DNA from: UBA5614 sp963667535
GTDB taxonomy: Bacteria; Cloacimonadota; Cloacimonadia; Cloacimonadales; Cloacimonadaceae
Assembly: GCA_963667535.2 (NCBI GenBank)
Contig: CAXXDU010000002.1
Coordinates: forward strand, 3,224,001 to 3,288,000
Direction of reading: 5' to 3'
DNA: 64,000 nucleotides
Made by a program: the position numbers and the translations under genes. Below the pieces are notes generated by a model, which made no database searches, was not told the origin of the DNA, and was given only the letters and a program-made list of their open reading frames with translations. Positions 51,649 to 62,600 of the stretch are shown here, piece after piece; the stretch's first letter is position 1; each line of letters opens with the position of its first letter.

Positions 51649-54279
51649 ATGAGATACTTATGTTACTTTCGCTCATATTTCATGCAACTAATTATAGTTG
51701 CTCTGTTTTTGTTGACTGCCAATTCCCAAGTATCATCTTTGTATGCTCAAAGTATTACGCTGTTTATCAATGATGTAATCCAAGCTAATACTTATACAAC
51801 AATAGATGCTGCCGTTACCGCTATAGAGCAAATCCATTATATCCCGTCAAATTTAACATTTAAAATAGTTGTACCACCCGGTATTTATGAAGAATCTGTA
51901 CTTGTTGAATCACTTTCAAAACCTCTTACTATCACAAGTTTCTACAACGAAAATGACATAAACTCCCTACATTATATTGATGAAACGATTATTAACGGCA
52001 ATGATATTTGTTCGCCTGTAAGTGTAATTAATTGCAATAAAGTAACTCTTAATGGTCTGACAATGTCAAATGGAAATGGAATTTGGAATACATTTGAAGC
52101 AACAGCACATTTATTGATGAATTCTACTACAGGAAATTACTACATGGAAAGTCCACAAATAATCACGTCTCCTGGTGGAGGTATTTTGATCAAAGGATCA
52201 AATTGTAACATAAATAGCTGCATGATTTCAAACAATACTGCTGCTAATGGCGGCGGTGTTTTCGCTTATGCATCTGATGTAACGATTTTGAAAACAACAA
52301 TAAAAGAGAACCGCGTTATTTCATGCAATAATCAATGGGGTGAAGCATTATATGCACTGGCAAGTAATATTAAGCTAATTAAATCCAAAGTCAGCAATAA
52401 TGGCAATGAAAATATTTCTAACTCATCATGTGGAGTAATAAGTTACCGCTCATTTGATGAGAGATATGGGTATTCATACAGATTTGATAGAACGTTGATT
52501 AGCGATAATTATGCTTTCCATAATATCCTGTTTATGGACAATACAAATATGGGTATGTCTAATATATCCAACTGTACTATCGTTAACAATTTGTCTTCAA
52601 GTCAATTTCCGATGTTATTCACAAGCCCATCTGTTGATGTCGGATCCTCTGATTGTACACTTAGCAACAATATAATCAGAGATAATATGACAGTTGTTAG
52701 TCCTGACTTTTATCCTCTAAATCAAATCAAGTGCGTGTATAACGCGAGATTATTCGTAGATTATAATAACATATATAATTTGAATTCATTATATAGCTAT
52801 CCCATGCAGGTTTTAGGTGAGAATAACACAGATGTTGACCCTTTATTCCTAGACTCTTCACAGCAGGATTATAGATTAGTGTGGAATACGGTGAATAAAA
52901 GCCCTTGTATAGATGCAGGCAAAGCTTCTAACAGAGAAGCGCTATATTCTGTTCCTGATATCGGTGCTTTTGAATTTGATGAGTTTGAGAATCACTGTGC
53001 AGAATATACATTCCCGGCTAATAATCAAAGTAGTTTGATTAAATGGATGAGCTTCCCTGTGTTATATGATGTTCAAAATGGACACTTTACCAATCAGATG
53101 GTTGCAGGTACGATGTTTAGTGATATTTTATTTCCAGATATTCTAAATAAAATCGAGTGGAATGGAGTCTATGATTTTTATAATGATATTAGTAAGATTG
53201 ATTTTCGAAATGGTGCATGGCAACATACCGATAGCCTAGTTACCTCTCAACAGGGTTACCGGTTAGAGATGAGCGCTGATAATGCTGAAGAAAGAACCAT
53301 AAAAGTTAGCGGTTTTTTGCAGGATAAAACTACTCCCATACCAATCTATGGACCCCAAAATGGTGATAGCGTAGAAAACTGGGTAGGTTATTTCTATCCA
53401 GCTACTGTAAATGTGTTTGATGCCCTGGCTGAGATTATCGATAATTTGTATTATATCAAAACTCAGTATTGGACTTTGGTGAGAGAAGAACCATTTTCAG
53501 AAAATCATTGGTTAGGCAGAGCATTACCGGGACATAGCCAGCCTACCTTGAGCCCGGGAGATATGGCGATAGTCAAGAGTTTTCAGGATGTTGAGTTAAT
53601 CTGGAATAATGCTCCTGAAGAACCAAGATATGACCCACCTAAAACTGAGCACTATGCATATGTAGAAAAAATTGACTATATCCCCATTTATGTTGATTTC
53701 AAAGGTGGAAACGTAGAACTTCCCAAAGAGATAGCTATCTATATCAATGGCGTATGCAAAGGCGCTGCTGTTGTTACAGACAGTCTAGCTCAAATCTGTG
53801 CCTATATCTGTGATGACCTTCCAGATAATCCGGAAGTTGAGTTTATGCTGTTTTATGATGCCAAGAATCAAGGTGTAATCCCAAGCTACAAAGTCTGGAA
53901 TCCTGTAACCCACAACTTCCAAAACAGCAAACTTATTGTTTGCGAAAAGAAGGACTATTTCAAGGTGAAGATTACCAAAACTAGTGTTGATAATACTCCT
54001 TTACCCAGATTATCTTTATCTAACTATCCCAATCCTTTTAATCCGGAAACAAGTATCAAGTACTATGTCCCGACGGATGCTAAAATTCAGTTATGCATCT
54101 ATAACACAAAAGGACAATTGGTTAAGACTCTGATCAACGAAAAGAAATATGCCGGTATGCAGGAAACCAATTGGAATGGAACTGATTCACAAGGCATAGC
54201 TTGTGCCAGTGGAGTGTATTTCTGCAAGATGCTGTATGGCAGCAAAACCATCAGTAAGAAACTAATCCTGATGAAATAA
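51649..54279 (+). CDS. Secreted beta-helix protein with type A sorting domain
   Basis: 876 residues. Hydrophobic signal peptide about 12-34. Residues ~40-445 form a right-handed parallel beta-helix, closed by 'SPCIDAGKASNREALYSVPDIGAFEFD'-type sequence (seen as 'SPCIDAG' and 'PDIGAFEFD'), a usual end motif of such domains. A second region (~450-790) has Trp-rich segments ('WNGVYDFYNDISKIDF', 'WVGYFYPATVNVFDAL') of unknown fold, vaguely like the small repeat proteins of the cassettes. The C-terminus is a sorting domain ('NYPNPFNPETSIKYYV', 'CIYNTKGQLVKTLINEKK', ending 'KKLILMK'). GGAGG precedes the ATG. Followed after 12 bp by a hairpin and then a second beta-helix gene, so they are likely an operon. 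Polysaccharide binding or cleavage is possible, but no catalytic site was recognised. Confidence 0.85.
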   Translation: MRYLCYFRSYFMQLIIVALFLLTANSQVSSLYAQSITLFINDVIQANTYTTIDAAVTAIEQIHYIPSNLTFKIVVPPGIYEESVLVESLSKPLTITSFYNENDINSLHYIDETIINGNDICSPVSVINCNKVTLNGLTMSNGNGIWNTFEATAHLLMNSTTGNYYMESPQIITSPGGGILIKGSNCNINSCMISNNTAANGGGVFAYASDVTILKTTIKENRVISCNNQWGEALYALASNIKLIKSKVSNNGNENISNSSCGVISYRSFDERYGYSYRFDRTLISDNYAFHNILFMDNTNMGMSNISNCTIVNNLSSSQFPMLFTSPSVDVGSSDCTLSNNIIRDNMTVVSPDFYPLNQIKCVYNARLFVDYNNIYNLNSLYSYPMQVLGENNTDVDPLFLDSSQQDYRLVWNTVNKSPCIDAGKASNREALYSVPDIGAFEFDEFENHCAEYTFPANNQSSLIKWMSFPVLYDVQNGHFTNQMVAGTMFSDILFPDILNKIEWNGVYDFYNDISKIDFRNGAWQHTDSLVTSQQGYRLEMSADNAEERTIKVSGFLQDKTTPIPIYGPQNGDSVENWVGYFYPATVNVFDALAEIIDNLYYIKTQYWTLVREEPFSENHWLGRALPGHSQPTLSPGDMAIVKSFQDVELIWNNAPEEPRYDPPKTEHYAYVEKIDYIPIYVDFKGGNVELPKEIAIYINGVCKGAAVVTDSLAQICAYICDDLPDNPEVEFMLFYDAKNQGVIPSYKVWNPVTHNFQNSKLIVCEKKDYFKVKITKTSVDNTPLPRLSLSNYPNPFNPETSIKYYVPTDAKIQLCIYNTKGQLVKTLINEKKYAGMQETNWNGTDSQGIACASGVYFCKMLYGSKTISKKLILMK

Positions 54280-54290
54280 CTACTAAAAAA

Positions 54291-54319
54291 TAGGGTGGTA
54301 GACAATGTCTCCCACCCTA
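54291..54319. terminator. Intercistronic hairpin
   Basis: TAGGGTGG (54291-54298) / CCACCCTA (54312-54319), with inner pairing AGAC/GTCT. A run of A precedes it and no T run follows on the plus strand, so it is unlikely to end + transcription fully; it could be an mRNA processing or partial termination site between the two beta-helix genes. Confidence 0.5.
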
Positions 54320-54334
54320 TAGATTGAGGCATTG

Positions 54335-56635
54335 ATGAAAAAAGTTTTCTGGTTTATCCTGCTTTGCATAACTTCGGTTTTGTTATCAGTAACGCATATT
54401 GTTGATATTGACGGAACCGGACAATATACTTCCATTCAGGCAGGGATAAATGCTGCAGTCACGGGAGACACTGTCTTGGTTTATCCGGGTGTGTATGTGG
54501 AAAACATAGACCTCTCTAATAAAAGCATCACGGTGGGCAGCCTGGATTTAATTACCGGTAATCCTGCCTATCGGGACAGCACAGTCATAGACGGTAATCA
54601 AAACGGTTCCACGGTTCAAGCTGGAAGTAGCCCGGTTAACAGCACTCTCTTCGGATTTACTATCACCAATGGTAGTGGAGTATTATATGCCCAAAGCATC
54701 TGGGGAGGTGGAATATTCATTAAGCATATAACCGGAGAGATAAGGGTCTCGAATTGTAAAATTACGAACAATCGGGCTTCCAGTGGAGGAGGGATTGGCA
54801 TTTTTGGTGGTCTCCTCCGATTAATAAATACAACTATCTATAACAATTATGCTACAGGAGGTGGTGGCTTATGTATAAGCTCCCCAAATGCAAGTGGAAA
54901 CGTAATCTTTGATACTCAGCAACGTAATAGCATATATGAGAACTATGCCACAACTGGTAGCGATATCTGGGCTAATCACACACAGAGCGTAATTAATGTG
55001 GTTTTGGACATGTTTACTCTGTCATATCCCGATGATTACTATGTTCAGTATTATAACCCTGACCCAAATGGTGTTGGATCTTTTACTTTTGATATCTTAA
55101 GAGGCTATAGAGAGGAAGTGAACCATGATATGTATGTATCACCTAACGGTAATGACAATAACTCGGGCTTTACTCCTCAGGAACCACTTAAAACTATTGC
55201 CTGGGCTTTGCATAAGATTGCTCCTGATAGCCTCAATCCCAAAACGGTATATGTAGCTCCCGGAATATATTCTACTAACGATGGGCAAATCTTTCCATTA
55301 TCGATGAAAAGCCATTGCAGGTTAATAGGGGATTCTCTTAATATACCGGTTATGGAGAACTTAATATTTGATGGATTTATAGGAGCTTATAAAAGGAGAA
55401 ATTGTAGAATCTCTTATCTTGCTTTCAATGGGTCAGGCAATATGTATTATGGATTTTTTGGTTTACAGAGAACTTATAATCTTGAATTATCTAACATATC
55501 GGTTTCTAATGTTAATGCGTTTCACACTTGGTCAAGCCATGATGTTAGCGACAATATTCAGTATAAAAACATAAGTTATGATGATGTAACCACCTCAGCC
55601 GATGTAGGCTTTTCGGGACAAATCAAACATGGCAGTATGGAGAATCTAACCTTCAATAATTGCCATTCCACAGGTGAAAACACTGATGGTGGTATGATTT
55701 TGGAAACCTCAGTGCGTGATTCATTATCAATGATAAAATGCTCAATAACAAATTGCACGGTAAATGGGCTTAACCCAGTGATTCAAATCAATAATTATGG
55801 TAGCAGTACTCCTCGGATGAATATCAGTAACATGCTTATTTCCAATAACAGTACACCCTATATAGTTGCCAATATCTTCTCCAACAAATACACGACTGGT
55901 ACTTTTAGCAATAATTCTATTGTTAATAATACAGCCTCCGGTTTCGTAACAGAGCTATCCGGAAAATGGAAAGTGGCAAACAGCATCTTTTACAATAATC
56001 AGCCGATGGAAATCAATATACCAAGTACAAACACATTTCCAACGATTATCGACTTTAGTAATAACCTGATAGATAATTATCCTCAATCTATCGCAATAGG
56101 CAGCCCATCTATTGCAAACTTTGTGCAAGGTAATATTGATGCTAATCCCTCATTTGCCGGAACAGATATCACAGACCCTATGAGTTACCTGCTAAACTAT
56201 AACTCTCCCTGTATAGATGCTGGCACACCGGATACAACAGGACTCTATTTACCTTTTGCAGACTTGTATGGTAATCCCCGTATCTATAATGGTATAATAG
56301 ATATCGGTTGCTTTGAATGGAATGGCACAGCTACTCAAGATAATAATATTCCTGCACCTAATTCCAATACTCTCAGTATCTATCCCAATCCCTTTAGACA
56401 ACATACCAATATCAGCTACACTTTGGAGAAAGCATCGGATGTGGTTTTGGAAGTCTTTAATACCAAAGGGCAAAGGGTAAAGAAGCTGGTCAATGCCAAA
56501 CAAGCTAAAGGCGAACAGGTCATGCAGTGGGATGGCAAAGATGATAACGGTAAGCAAGTTACATCAGGTATCTACTTTGTACATATTCAACAAGGCTCCT
56601 TGCACAGATCACATAAGATGATATTGGTAAGATAA
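54335..56635 (+). CDS. Second secreted beta-helix protein with type A sorting domain
   Basis: 766 residues from the ATG at 54335; a TTG one codon upstream is less likely because GAGG is well placed for the ATG. Signal peptide about 1-19. The first beta-helix part begins 'DGTGQYTSIQAGINAAVTGD', a classic pectate-lyase-like/polysaccharide-binding start; a second unit starts near 265 ('MYVSPNGNDNNSGFTPQEPL'). The helix closes with 'NSPCIDAGTPDTTGLY' and 'IDIGCFEWNG'. The sorting domain follows ('SIYPNPFRQHTNISYTL', 'EVFNTKGQRVKKLV', ending 'HKMILVR'). No catalytic residues assigned. Probably expressed with the upstream beta-helix gene. Confidence 0.85.
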   Translation: MKKVFWFILLCITSVLLSVTHIVDIDGTGQYTSIQAGINAAVTGDTVLVYPGVYVENIDLSNKSITVGSLDLITGNPAYRDSTVIDGNQNGSTVQAGSSPVNSTLFGFTITNGSGVLYAQSIWGGGIFIKHITGEIRVSNCKITNNRASSGGGIGIFGGLLRLINTTIYNNYATGGGGLCISSPNASGNVIFDTQQRNSIYENYATTGSDIWANHTQSVINVVLDMFTLSYPDDYYVQYYNPDPNGVGSFTFDILRGYREEVNHDMYVSPNGNDNNSGFTPQEPLKTIAWALHKIAPDSLNPKTVYVAPGIYSTNDGQIFPLSMKSHCRLIGDSLNIPVMENLIFDGFIGAYKRRNCRISYLAFNGSGNMYYGFFGLQRTYNLELSNISVSNVNAFHTWSSHDVSDNIQYKNISYDDVTTSADVGFSGQIKHGSMENLTFNNCHSTGENTDGGMILETSVRDSLSMIKCSITNCTVNGLNPVIQINNYGSSTPRMNISNMLISNNSTPYIVANIFSNKYTTGTFSNNSIVNNTASGFVTELSGKWKVANSIFYNNQPMEINIPSTNTFPTIIDFSNNLIDNYPQSIAIGSPSIANFVQGNIDANPSFAGTDITDPMSYLLNYNSPCIDAGTPDTTGLYLPFADLYGNPRIYNGIIDIGCFEWNGTATQDNNIPAPNSNTLSIYPNPFRQHTNISYTLEKASDVVLEVFNTKGQRVKKLVNAKQAKGEQVMQWDGKDDNGKQVTSGIYFVHIQQGSLHRSHKMILVR

Positions 56636-56793
56636 GAAATTCGTTATATCCTATATAAAACAGCAGCTTAAGTATCAACTGAAAAGCTTCGCATACACAA
56701 TTCTGATATATTGATTGAAGACCATTGCTCGCATTATCGTCCACATAGTTAAGCTTTTTAACATTAATCTAAAAACATATGAGAACATTTTTC

Positions 56794-56822
56794 TTGACAA
56801 GTATGTTGTTTAATCAGGATAA
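56794..56822 (+). promoter_or_regulatory. Candidate promoter of the ferritin-like gene
   Basis: TTGACA at 56794-56799, 17-bp spacer, GGATAA at 56817-56822, about 70 bp before the ATG at 56893. The 242-bp gap holds nothing else notable. Confidence 0.45.
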
Positions 56823-56892
56823 AAGATTATGATATTTAGTAAAGAAAAACAAAACAAACTAAAATAAATTAAACAACATGATGGAGGAAACC

Positions 56893-57378
56893 ATGACATC
56901 CTATTCACTAAATGAAATTGTAGAACTCGCAGTACAGATTGAGCATAACGGATATGCTTTTTACAATGAAGCGACCAAACACAAAGGACTTGATGATAAG
57001 TCACTAAATTTATTAACCACCCTCAGAGATCAGGAACTTAATCATGAAAAGATTTTCCTCGGTTTGCGTGACAATGAAGATATCAAAGGTCTGGTACAGT
57101 CTCAGGATTGGGAACTGGTAGCATCATATCTCAAGACAATCGTTGATTCCCGTATCTTTGATACAGAAAATGCAGCAATCAAACTGGCAACTCAGGCTCA
57201 CACAATGAAAGAAATCCTTGATTACGCCATACAGTTTGAAAAGGATACACTCTTGTTTTTCCATACAATTAAAGACAATATCACCATTGTTAAGACTCAG
57301 GAAGCTATAGCAAAAATCATTCATGAAGAGATTTCACATATTCTTAAACTGACTGAGTTTAAGGCTTTGAATAGCTAA
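56893..57378 (+). CDS. Ferritin-like (rubrerythrin-type) diiron protein
   Basis: 161 residues from the ATG at 56893, chosen because GGAGG sits 6 bp upstream; the frame is open 15 bp further up. Four-helix pattern with two diiron half-sites: Glu17 ('QIEHNGYAFY') with Glu48-x-x-His51 ('DQELNHEKIF'), and a Glu in 'YAIQFEKDTLLFF' with 'IIHEEISHILKL' near the C-terminus. There is no rubredoxin domain. Family members bind iron and often act in oxygen or peroxide defence in anaerobes. Monocistronic or with the M48 gene 60 bp downstream. Confidence 0.82.
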   Translation: MTSYSLNEIVELAVQIEHNGYAFYNEATKHKGLDDKSLNLLTTLRDQELNHEKIFLGLRDNEDIKGLVQSQDWELVASYLKTIVDSRIFDTENAAIKLATQAHTMKEILDYAIQFEKDTLLFFHTIKDNITIVKTQEAIAKIIHEEISHILKLTEFKALNS

Positions 57379-57438
57379 AGAAATATCAGATTTTAAAAAA
57401 TATCACTCACCTTACCTTGTATCCATGAGAGGTAAAAG

Positions 57439-58680
57439 ATGAAATATGACTTTGCAAAACTTCGCTTTGCCGGCGAGACAGAATTGGTACGTATTCTGGA
57501 AGAAGACTATGCGTTAGCATCCTATTATGATATCTTTGATAACCGGGATGAACTGGAAAATATCACCAATCACATGCTGGCAAACACAGTTAAGCTAAAT
57601 AAAGTTATAGCTCCCCGGCTGTATAAACTGTGTGGTGAGATTCAGAAGTTCTTTGATTTTAAAGAACCTATTGATTTTTACCTGTTTGCCACACCGGAAG
57701 TAAATGCTTTTTCTATCAACGGCTTTGGGATTGTGCATCACATTATCTGCTTTACTTCATCATTAATCCAGCAATTGAATGACGAAGAACTGCGTTTTGT
57801 CATCGGACACGAAATGGGGCATTTAATCTTTAAACACAGCCAATTGGATGTGGTCAATAAAATATTGGCAAACAGAGAAAATGAAGAAATCCCGGCTGCT
57901 TTGGCAATCTACTTTTTGCGTTGGCAAAGATATGCGGAAGTCAGTTGCGACAGGATTGGCTATCTGGCTCAACCTAATATTAAAACTATCGGAACTGTTT
58001 TCTTCAAGTTTGCATCCGGACTTGATGAAAAATATCTGAATTTTGATATTGATGAATATCTCAAACAGCTTGATAAAATCAAAGAAATTGCCATGGGAGA
58101 CTTCTATTCTTCCCATCCCAATAATCTGGTAAGGATTCAAAACCTGCTCAATTTCTCAAATTCAGAGCTAATGCCGGGTAAAAAGAAACAGGATGCTTTA
58201 TCAGAAAAAGACCTACAGATTAAAATGATGGAATTGATGGACTTGCTGGAAATCCACCCCAAGAAAGAAAAAGAAAAACGCGCTATTGAGTTTTATAGCA
58301 GCGTGGGGATTTATCTTGCCCATGCAGCTGGCGATATATCGGAAAAAGTCTGGAAAACGCTATATGACTGGTTGGCAGAATACACTACCCAACCCGAAAG
58401 CTACCTGAGTTTTAAAGACATCAATGAAGCAAACACCAGAATGCAGGATATCTGCCGTTATTATGCCCGCAGACACGATGGAGAGAAATTTGAACTCTTT
58501 GAGAAAATAGTCCAGTTGGCTTTGCTGGATGGCAGACTGGAAAAGGTGGAGAAAGAAAGATTGTTTGAGATTGGGAAACTGCTGAAAATCTCCAAAGAAG
58601 AGATAACACACATTATCAGAAGGTCCAGCGAAACCTATTTAAGTCCCAGCCGGAAGATGATGATTAATGCACTGTTATAA
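57439..58680 (+). CDS. M48-family metallopeptidase with TerB-like C-terminal domain
   Basis: 413 residues. Zinc site His124-Glu125-x-x-His128 ('IGHEMGHLIFKH') with third ligand Glu167 ('YAEVSCDRIG'), as in M48 peptidases. 'NAFSINGFGIVHHIICFTS' before it is the usual M48 strand-plus-helix entry. There are no membrane segments or signal peptide, unlike HtpX or Ste24, so it acts in the cytoplasm. Residues ~290-413 resemble a TerB/DUF533-like helical domain ('VQLALLDGRLEKVEKERLFE', 'GKLLKISKEEITHII'), known from stress-related proteins. The stop overlaps the end of the convergent radical SAM gene by 6 bp. Confidence 0.8.
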   Translation: MKYDFAKLRFAGETELVRILEEDYALASYYDIFDNRDELENITNHMLANTVKLNKVIAPRLYKLCGEIQKFFDFKEPIDFYLFATPEVNAFSINGFGIVHHIICFTSSLIQQLNDEELRFVIGHEMGHLIFKHSQLDVVNKILANRENEEIPAALAIYFLRWQRYAEVSCDRIGYLAQPNIKTIGTVFFKFASGLDEKYLNFDIDEYLKQLDKIKEIAMGDFYSSHPNNLVRIQNLLNFSNSELMPGKKKQDALSEKDLQIKMMELMDLLEIHPKKEKEKRAIEFYSSVGIYLAHAAGDISEKVWKTLYDWLAEYTTQPESYLSFKDINEANTRMQDICRYYARRHDGEKFELFEKIVQLALLDGRLEKVEKERLFEIGKLLKISKEEITHIIRRSSETYLSPSRKMMINALL

Positions 58681-59556
58681 AAAAGTCAGTTGCTCAATAT
58701 AATTCATTTTATTGTACGTTTTGACGTCTGACATTTGATAAGCAATACCCTTTTCCTTACAATTACGATTAAATGCAACCCGGAGCATTTCGCTGTCCTG
58801 AGAATCACAACTATACTGATTACCATAAGTACTTTTGTACAAATCCACCAGCTTCTCATCAAGTTTAGGTAACTGAGCATAGAAGTATTCTCTGGAGCCC
58901 TCTCTGAGACTTACTCCGAACCAGGCAATGATATACTTAGCTCCTGCTTCTGCTGCCCGGGAGACCATATTAGTAATACTAACAATGTTATCGGTAATAA
59001 ATGGTAAAACCGGCATGTACAAAATACCCGTATAGATTCCTGCATCTGATAACTCTTTCACTGCTGTTAATCTTTCTGTGGGATTGGGTGCGTGTGGCTC
59101 AAGTTTAGAAGCCAGTTCATCGTCAACTGTTGAGAATGAAACGGCTACAGAGGCATGTGTACGCTTGTTAATCTTGCTCAATACATCAATATCACGGGTA
59201 ACGAGAGTGCTTTTGGTATTGATATGGATGGGAAAATGGAATTCTGAAATGATCTGCAATGCTTGTCTGGTGTAGAGCATCTTTTCTTCAAATATGTTGT
59301 ATGGATCGCTCATAGAACCTGTTCCGATAGTGGAAATTCGTTGTTTGGAAGCTAACTCATGCCTGAGAATATCGAGGGCATTGATTTTGAGTTCAATCTC
59401 TTCAAAGTCATTCACCTGATAGCAGGTACTACGGGAATCGCAATATATGCAGCCATGCAGACATCCTCTGTAGAGGTTCATATTGAAATGGATATCAAAC
59501 CACTCTTCCGGGTTGCGCATCGGCATGAGTATCTGTTTGGCAGTTATTTCTTTCAT
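58675..59556 (-). CDS. Spore-photolyase-like radical SAM protein (Rv2578c type)
   Basis: 293 residues. Cluster motif Cys32-x3-Cys36-x2-Cys39 ('YRGCLHGCIYCDSR'), followed by 'ISTIGTGSMSDPYNIFE' and 'TKSTLVTRDIDVL', as in the SPL-like/Rv2578c radical SAM group. It lacks an obvious photolesion-binding C-terminus, so it is not assigned as spore photoproduct lyase; substrate unknown. Convergent with, and overlapping by 6 bp, the M48 gene. ~80 bp separate it from the stop of the following surface-protein gene, so it may be transcribed from that gene. Confidence 0.8.
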   Translation of the reverse strand: MKEITAKQILMPMRNPEEWFDIHFNMNLYRGCLHGCIYCDSRSTCYQVNDFEEIELKINALDILRHELASKQRISTIGTGSMSDPYNIFEEKMLYTRQALQIISEFHFPIHINTKSTLVTRDIDVLSKINKRTHASVAVSFSTVDDELASKLEPHAPNPTERLTAVKELSDAGIYTGILYMPVLPFITDNIVSITNMVSRAAEAGAKYIIAWFGVSLREGSREYFYAQLPKLDEKLVDLYKSTYGNQYSCDSQDSEMLRVAFNRNCKEKGIAYQMSDVKTYNKMNYIEQLTFL

Positions 59557-59639
59557 ATAGTCAAAACCATTCTTTTCATGATAAAAGACATTACCCTGAA
59601 AAAGAATATCTTGTCTACCTGAATTTATGTGGGCTAAAG

Positions 59640-62600
59640 TTATTTCAACAGCATCATTCTGCGGGTTATATGATATTCCCCTGCCTGCATACGGTATTGA
59701 TATATTCCACTGGAGACTTCTTTTCCGTTTGAATCTTTTCCGTTCCAGACTACTTTATAGCTACCGGCTGATTTAGCTTCATTTACCAGTATTTTAATCA
59801 ATTGCCCCTTGATATTGTAAATATCTATCCTGATTGGTGATTTCTCCTTTAAATCATAACAAATGGTCGTCTCAGGATTAAAAGGATTGGGATAGTTAGC
59901 ATGAAGAATTGTATCCTCAATCATGATTTCGTCGTCATTTGGGGTAGGAGGAATGGTAACAGCATTAGAAAAAGCTGCCGGAGAAAGTACGTTACCGGTA
60001 TAGACAGCTTTGACTGCCCATATCATATTTTCTGTAATTATAGTATTTGCATCGGTATATTGTGAAGCAAGAATAGTATAGGGCGTTATTTGAATCCAGG
60101 TTGATTCATTCTGTTGCTGGCCTTGCAGCAAACGCCAGACCTTATAACCCATGAGCATACGGTCATTCCTTGCAGAACGGTTTATCTTATCCGGTTTAAC
60201 AGACAGTCCTGTGCTCTTCTTAACATCTGTTTTGGAGATAGATTTATTGGTTTTTACCACAGATGTTGCATCTGAAGACTTTGCATTAATCTCAGTATCT
60301 GCAAACCTGATAGTATCATAGTTATTCCTGATAACAACATCATCAATAAACCAGTTATACCACATACCTTCATTATTGTTGTCGTCGGCATGCCAGGCTA
60401 TTTTTACCTGTTGTCCGGCATAATCTGAAAGGTCAATCGCAATCGGAGTCTGGTAATTATTCCAGCCTCCTGTCAAAGCAGAAGCATCCCATAAGACAGT
60501 CCAATGTAAACCATTATCAGTAGAGATTTTCACATAATAGTGGTCACCATTGATAGACCCAAGGTAAACATAAGACCAAAAGGTTAGCTGTGTGTTTGAA
60601 GAACACATAAACTGAGGTGTGAGCAGCCATTCATCCTGATGGTTATAGTCATACCAAAAACCGCATTGCCACAGACCATCGTGTGGAGCTACCGTAGTAA
60701 TCACATCAACAACAGTACCAAAACGGCACCAGGTTGGATACACTCCATTAAGCATTGCCGGATGATTGTCAGTTACAATCCTTGTCCAGTCAGAGGGAGG
60801 GAAAAGCGTGTCTTCAAAGCTCTGGCTTATTTCAACAGCGCTGGGATCAGGAGCCAGCCAGCTAAGGATTACTCCAGTGTGTGTATTATTCAGAACAGCT
60901 GTTACATTTAAAGGTGGATAGGCGATTTCATTAAGAATAATTGTGCCCATATTAATGTCTGTTGTACTTACGGTAATAGTGCCTGTAGTGCCATGATAGC
61001 CGGCAGCATCTATGTGATAATTATATTCCTGACCGGTGTAAATATCTGGTAGTGTAAAATACCCCAGATTATCAGTAGCAGCAGAATAATTATATGTACC
61101 CGAAAGTGTAAATGTTGCTCCACTTATACCTGTATCCGTGGCATCATTCCCAACAACTCTGCCAGAAACAGAGACCTGAGGTAACTGAGTTAAATAAAAG
61201 TTCTGGCTTGGCCAGATGTCATTGGAAAATGTAACCGTTACTGTTTGTGATTGATACTCCGGTTTGGAAGCAGTTATCTGATAAGTACCGGGAAAAATAT
61301 TATGAATTTCATAATGACCCTGAGTATTGGTGATTGCTTGCCCACCATTCAAAATCTGAACTGTTACGTTAGCAAGAGGAACGTTATTTGAATCATATAC
61401 ATATCCGATGAAATCCGGCATTCCTGTCAAGAAGAGAAAACCTGCCATGGGATATTGCCCAGTGACAGTTACACCTGCTACAGGAGGACTGGTCGGGTCC
61501 AAGGTTGTATTCAAGCTATAGGCATCCCTTGTTCTGGCAGTACTTGTCGTCTGGCATAAGAAATTATTCGGATAAACGTAATACGTAGAATCCATGGGAC
61601 GATTAAACATGACTACCAGATTATCCTGAAGATATAAGAAAGGCAGAGGAAAATTTATCAATATTGCGTTTTGTCCCTCAGGATAATTAACTGTTCCATC
61701 AAAGACTGATGTAAGTTGTGAGGATGGAATCCAGCCAGAACTCAAATCAGCCTGAGCTGTAGTTCCCATCCAAATCTTAGTTGGTTTATTCAGGGGATTA
61801 TCCACAAAATCATTGAATATAACCATACCGGTTATCAATCCATAAATACTAACTTCAGAAGATAAATAGATAGTCTCTGTCAGGCTGGTTTTGTTGTTAA
61901 AGTGCAAGGGCATACTTGCAGTTTGACTGCCATCCCCGACAGTAACTGCAAATGTTCCGGGAGGAAATATGTTTAAATTCCGATTAGGAGTCTGGTCATT
62001 TAGATTATTCTCATCACCCGGTAAAATCACTTTACCATATATATATGAGACACCAGACACTGATGGAGTCCATGATAATACAATCTGAGCACTGCAGCCC
62101 GGATTTATTAATGGTCCTATCGCTGAAGCAAGCTCAAAATTCCCTTCCTTATAAAGCTTAACAAGGTAATCAGATTGTGCATTTATCCCATAATTGAAGA
62201 TGGTGATCGAATGACTCACTGTCATTGCCAATGTCGGAGTTAAGGTTCCTGATATTAAGGTGGCAGCCAAATCATTCTGAGGGATAGCTTCTATAGAGAT
62301 ATCATCAATACGGATATGTTGAAATGTAGCAGCATTGCTGTATTTGAATGCTATATTATGTCCAATCCCTGCATAATCACGGAAGGAAACGATAAATTCT
62401 CTCCATGTGGTGTCTAAGTTCAAATTGGTAGTCTGAATATAAGTATCAGTATTGGCAGGGTCTGATAAAACCCCGACACTAAGTACTGAATTTGGGTTTC
62501 CTATTGCCCGGAATCTTACCCTCATGGTCGATATTGATATAGTTGACGCTAGCTGTGGCGAGATTAAATATGGACCGTCTGAGGTCGATGAGTTATTGAG

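Noticed and set aside
54332..54334. TTG start for the second beta-helix gene
   Set aside because: The next codon is ATG with GAGG at proper spacing.
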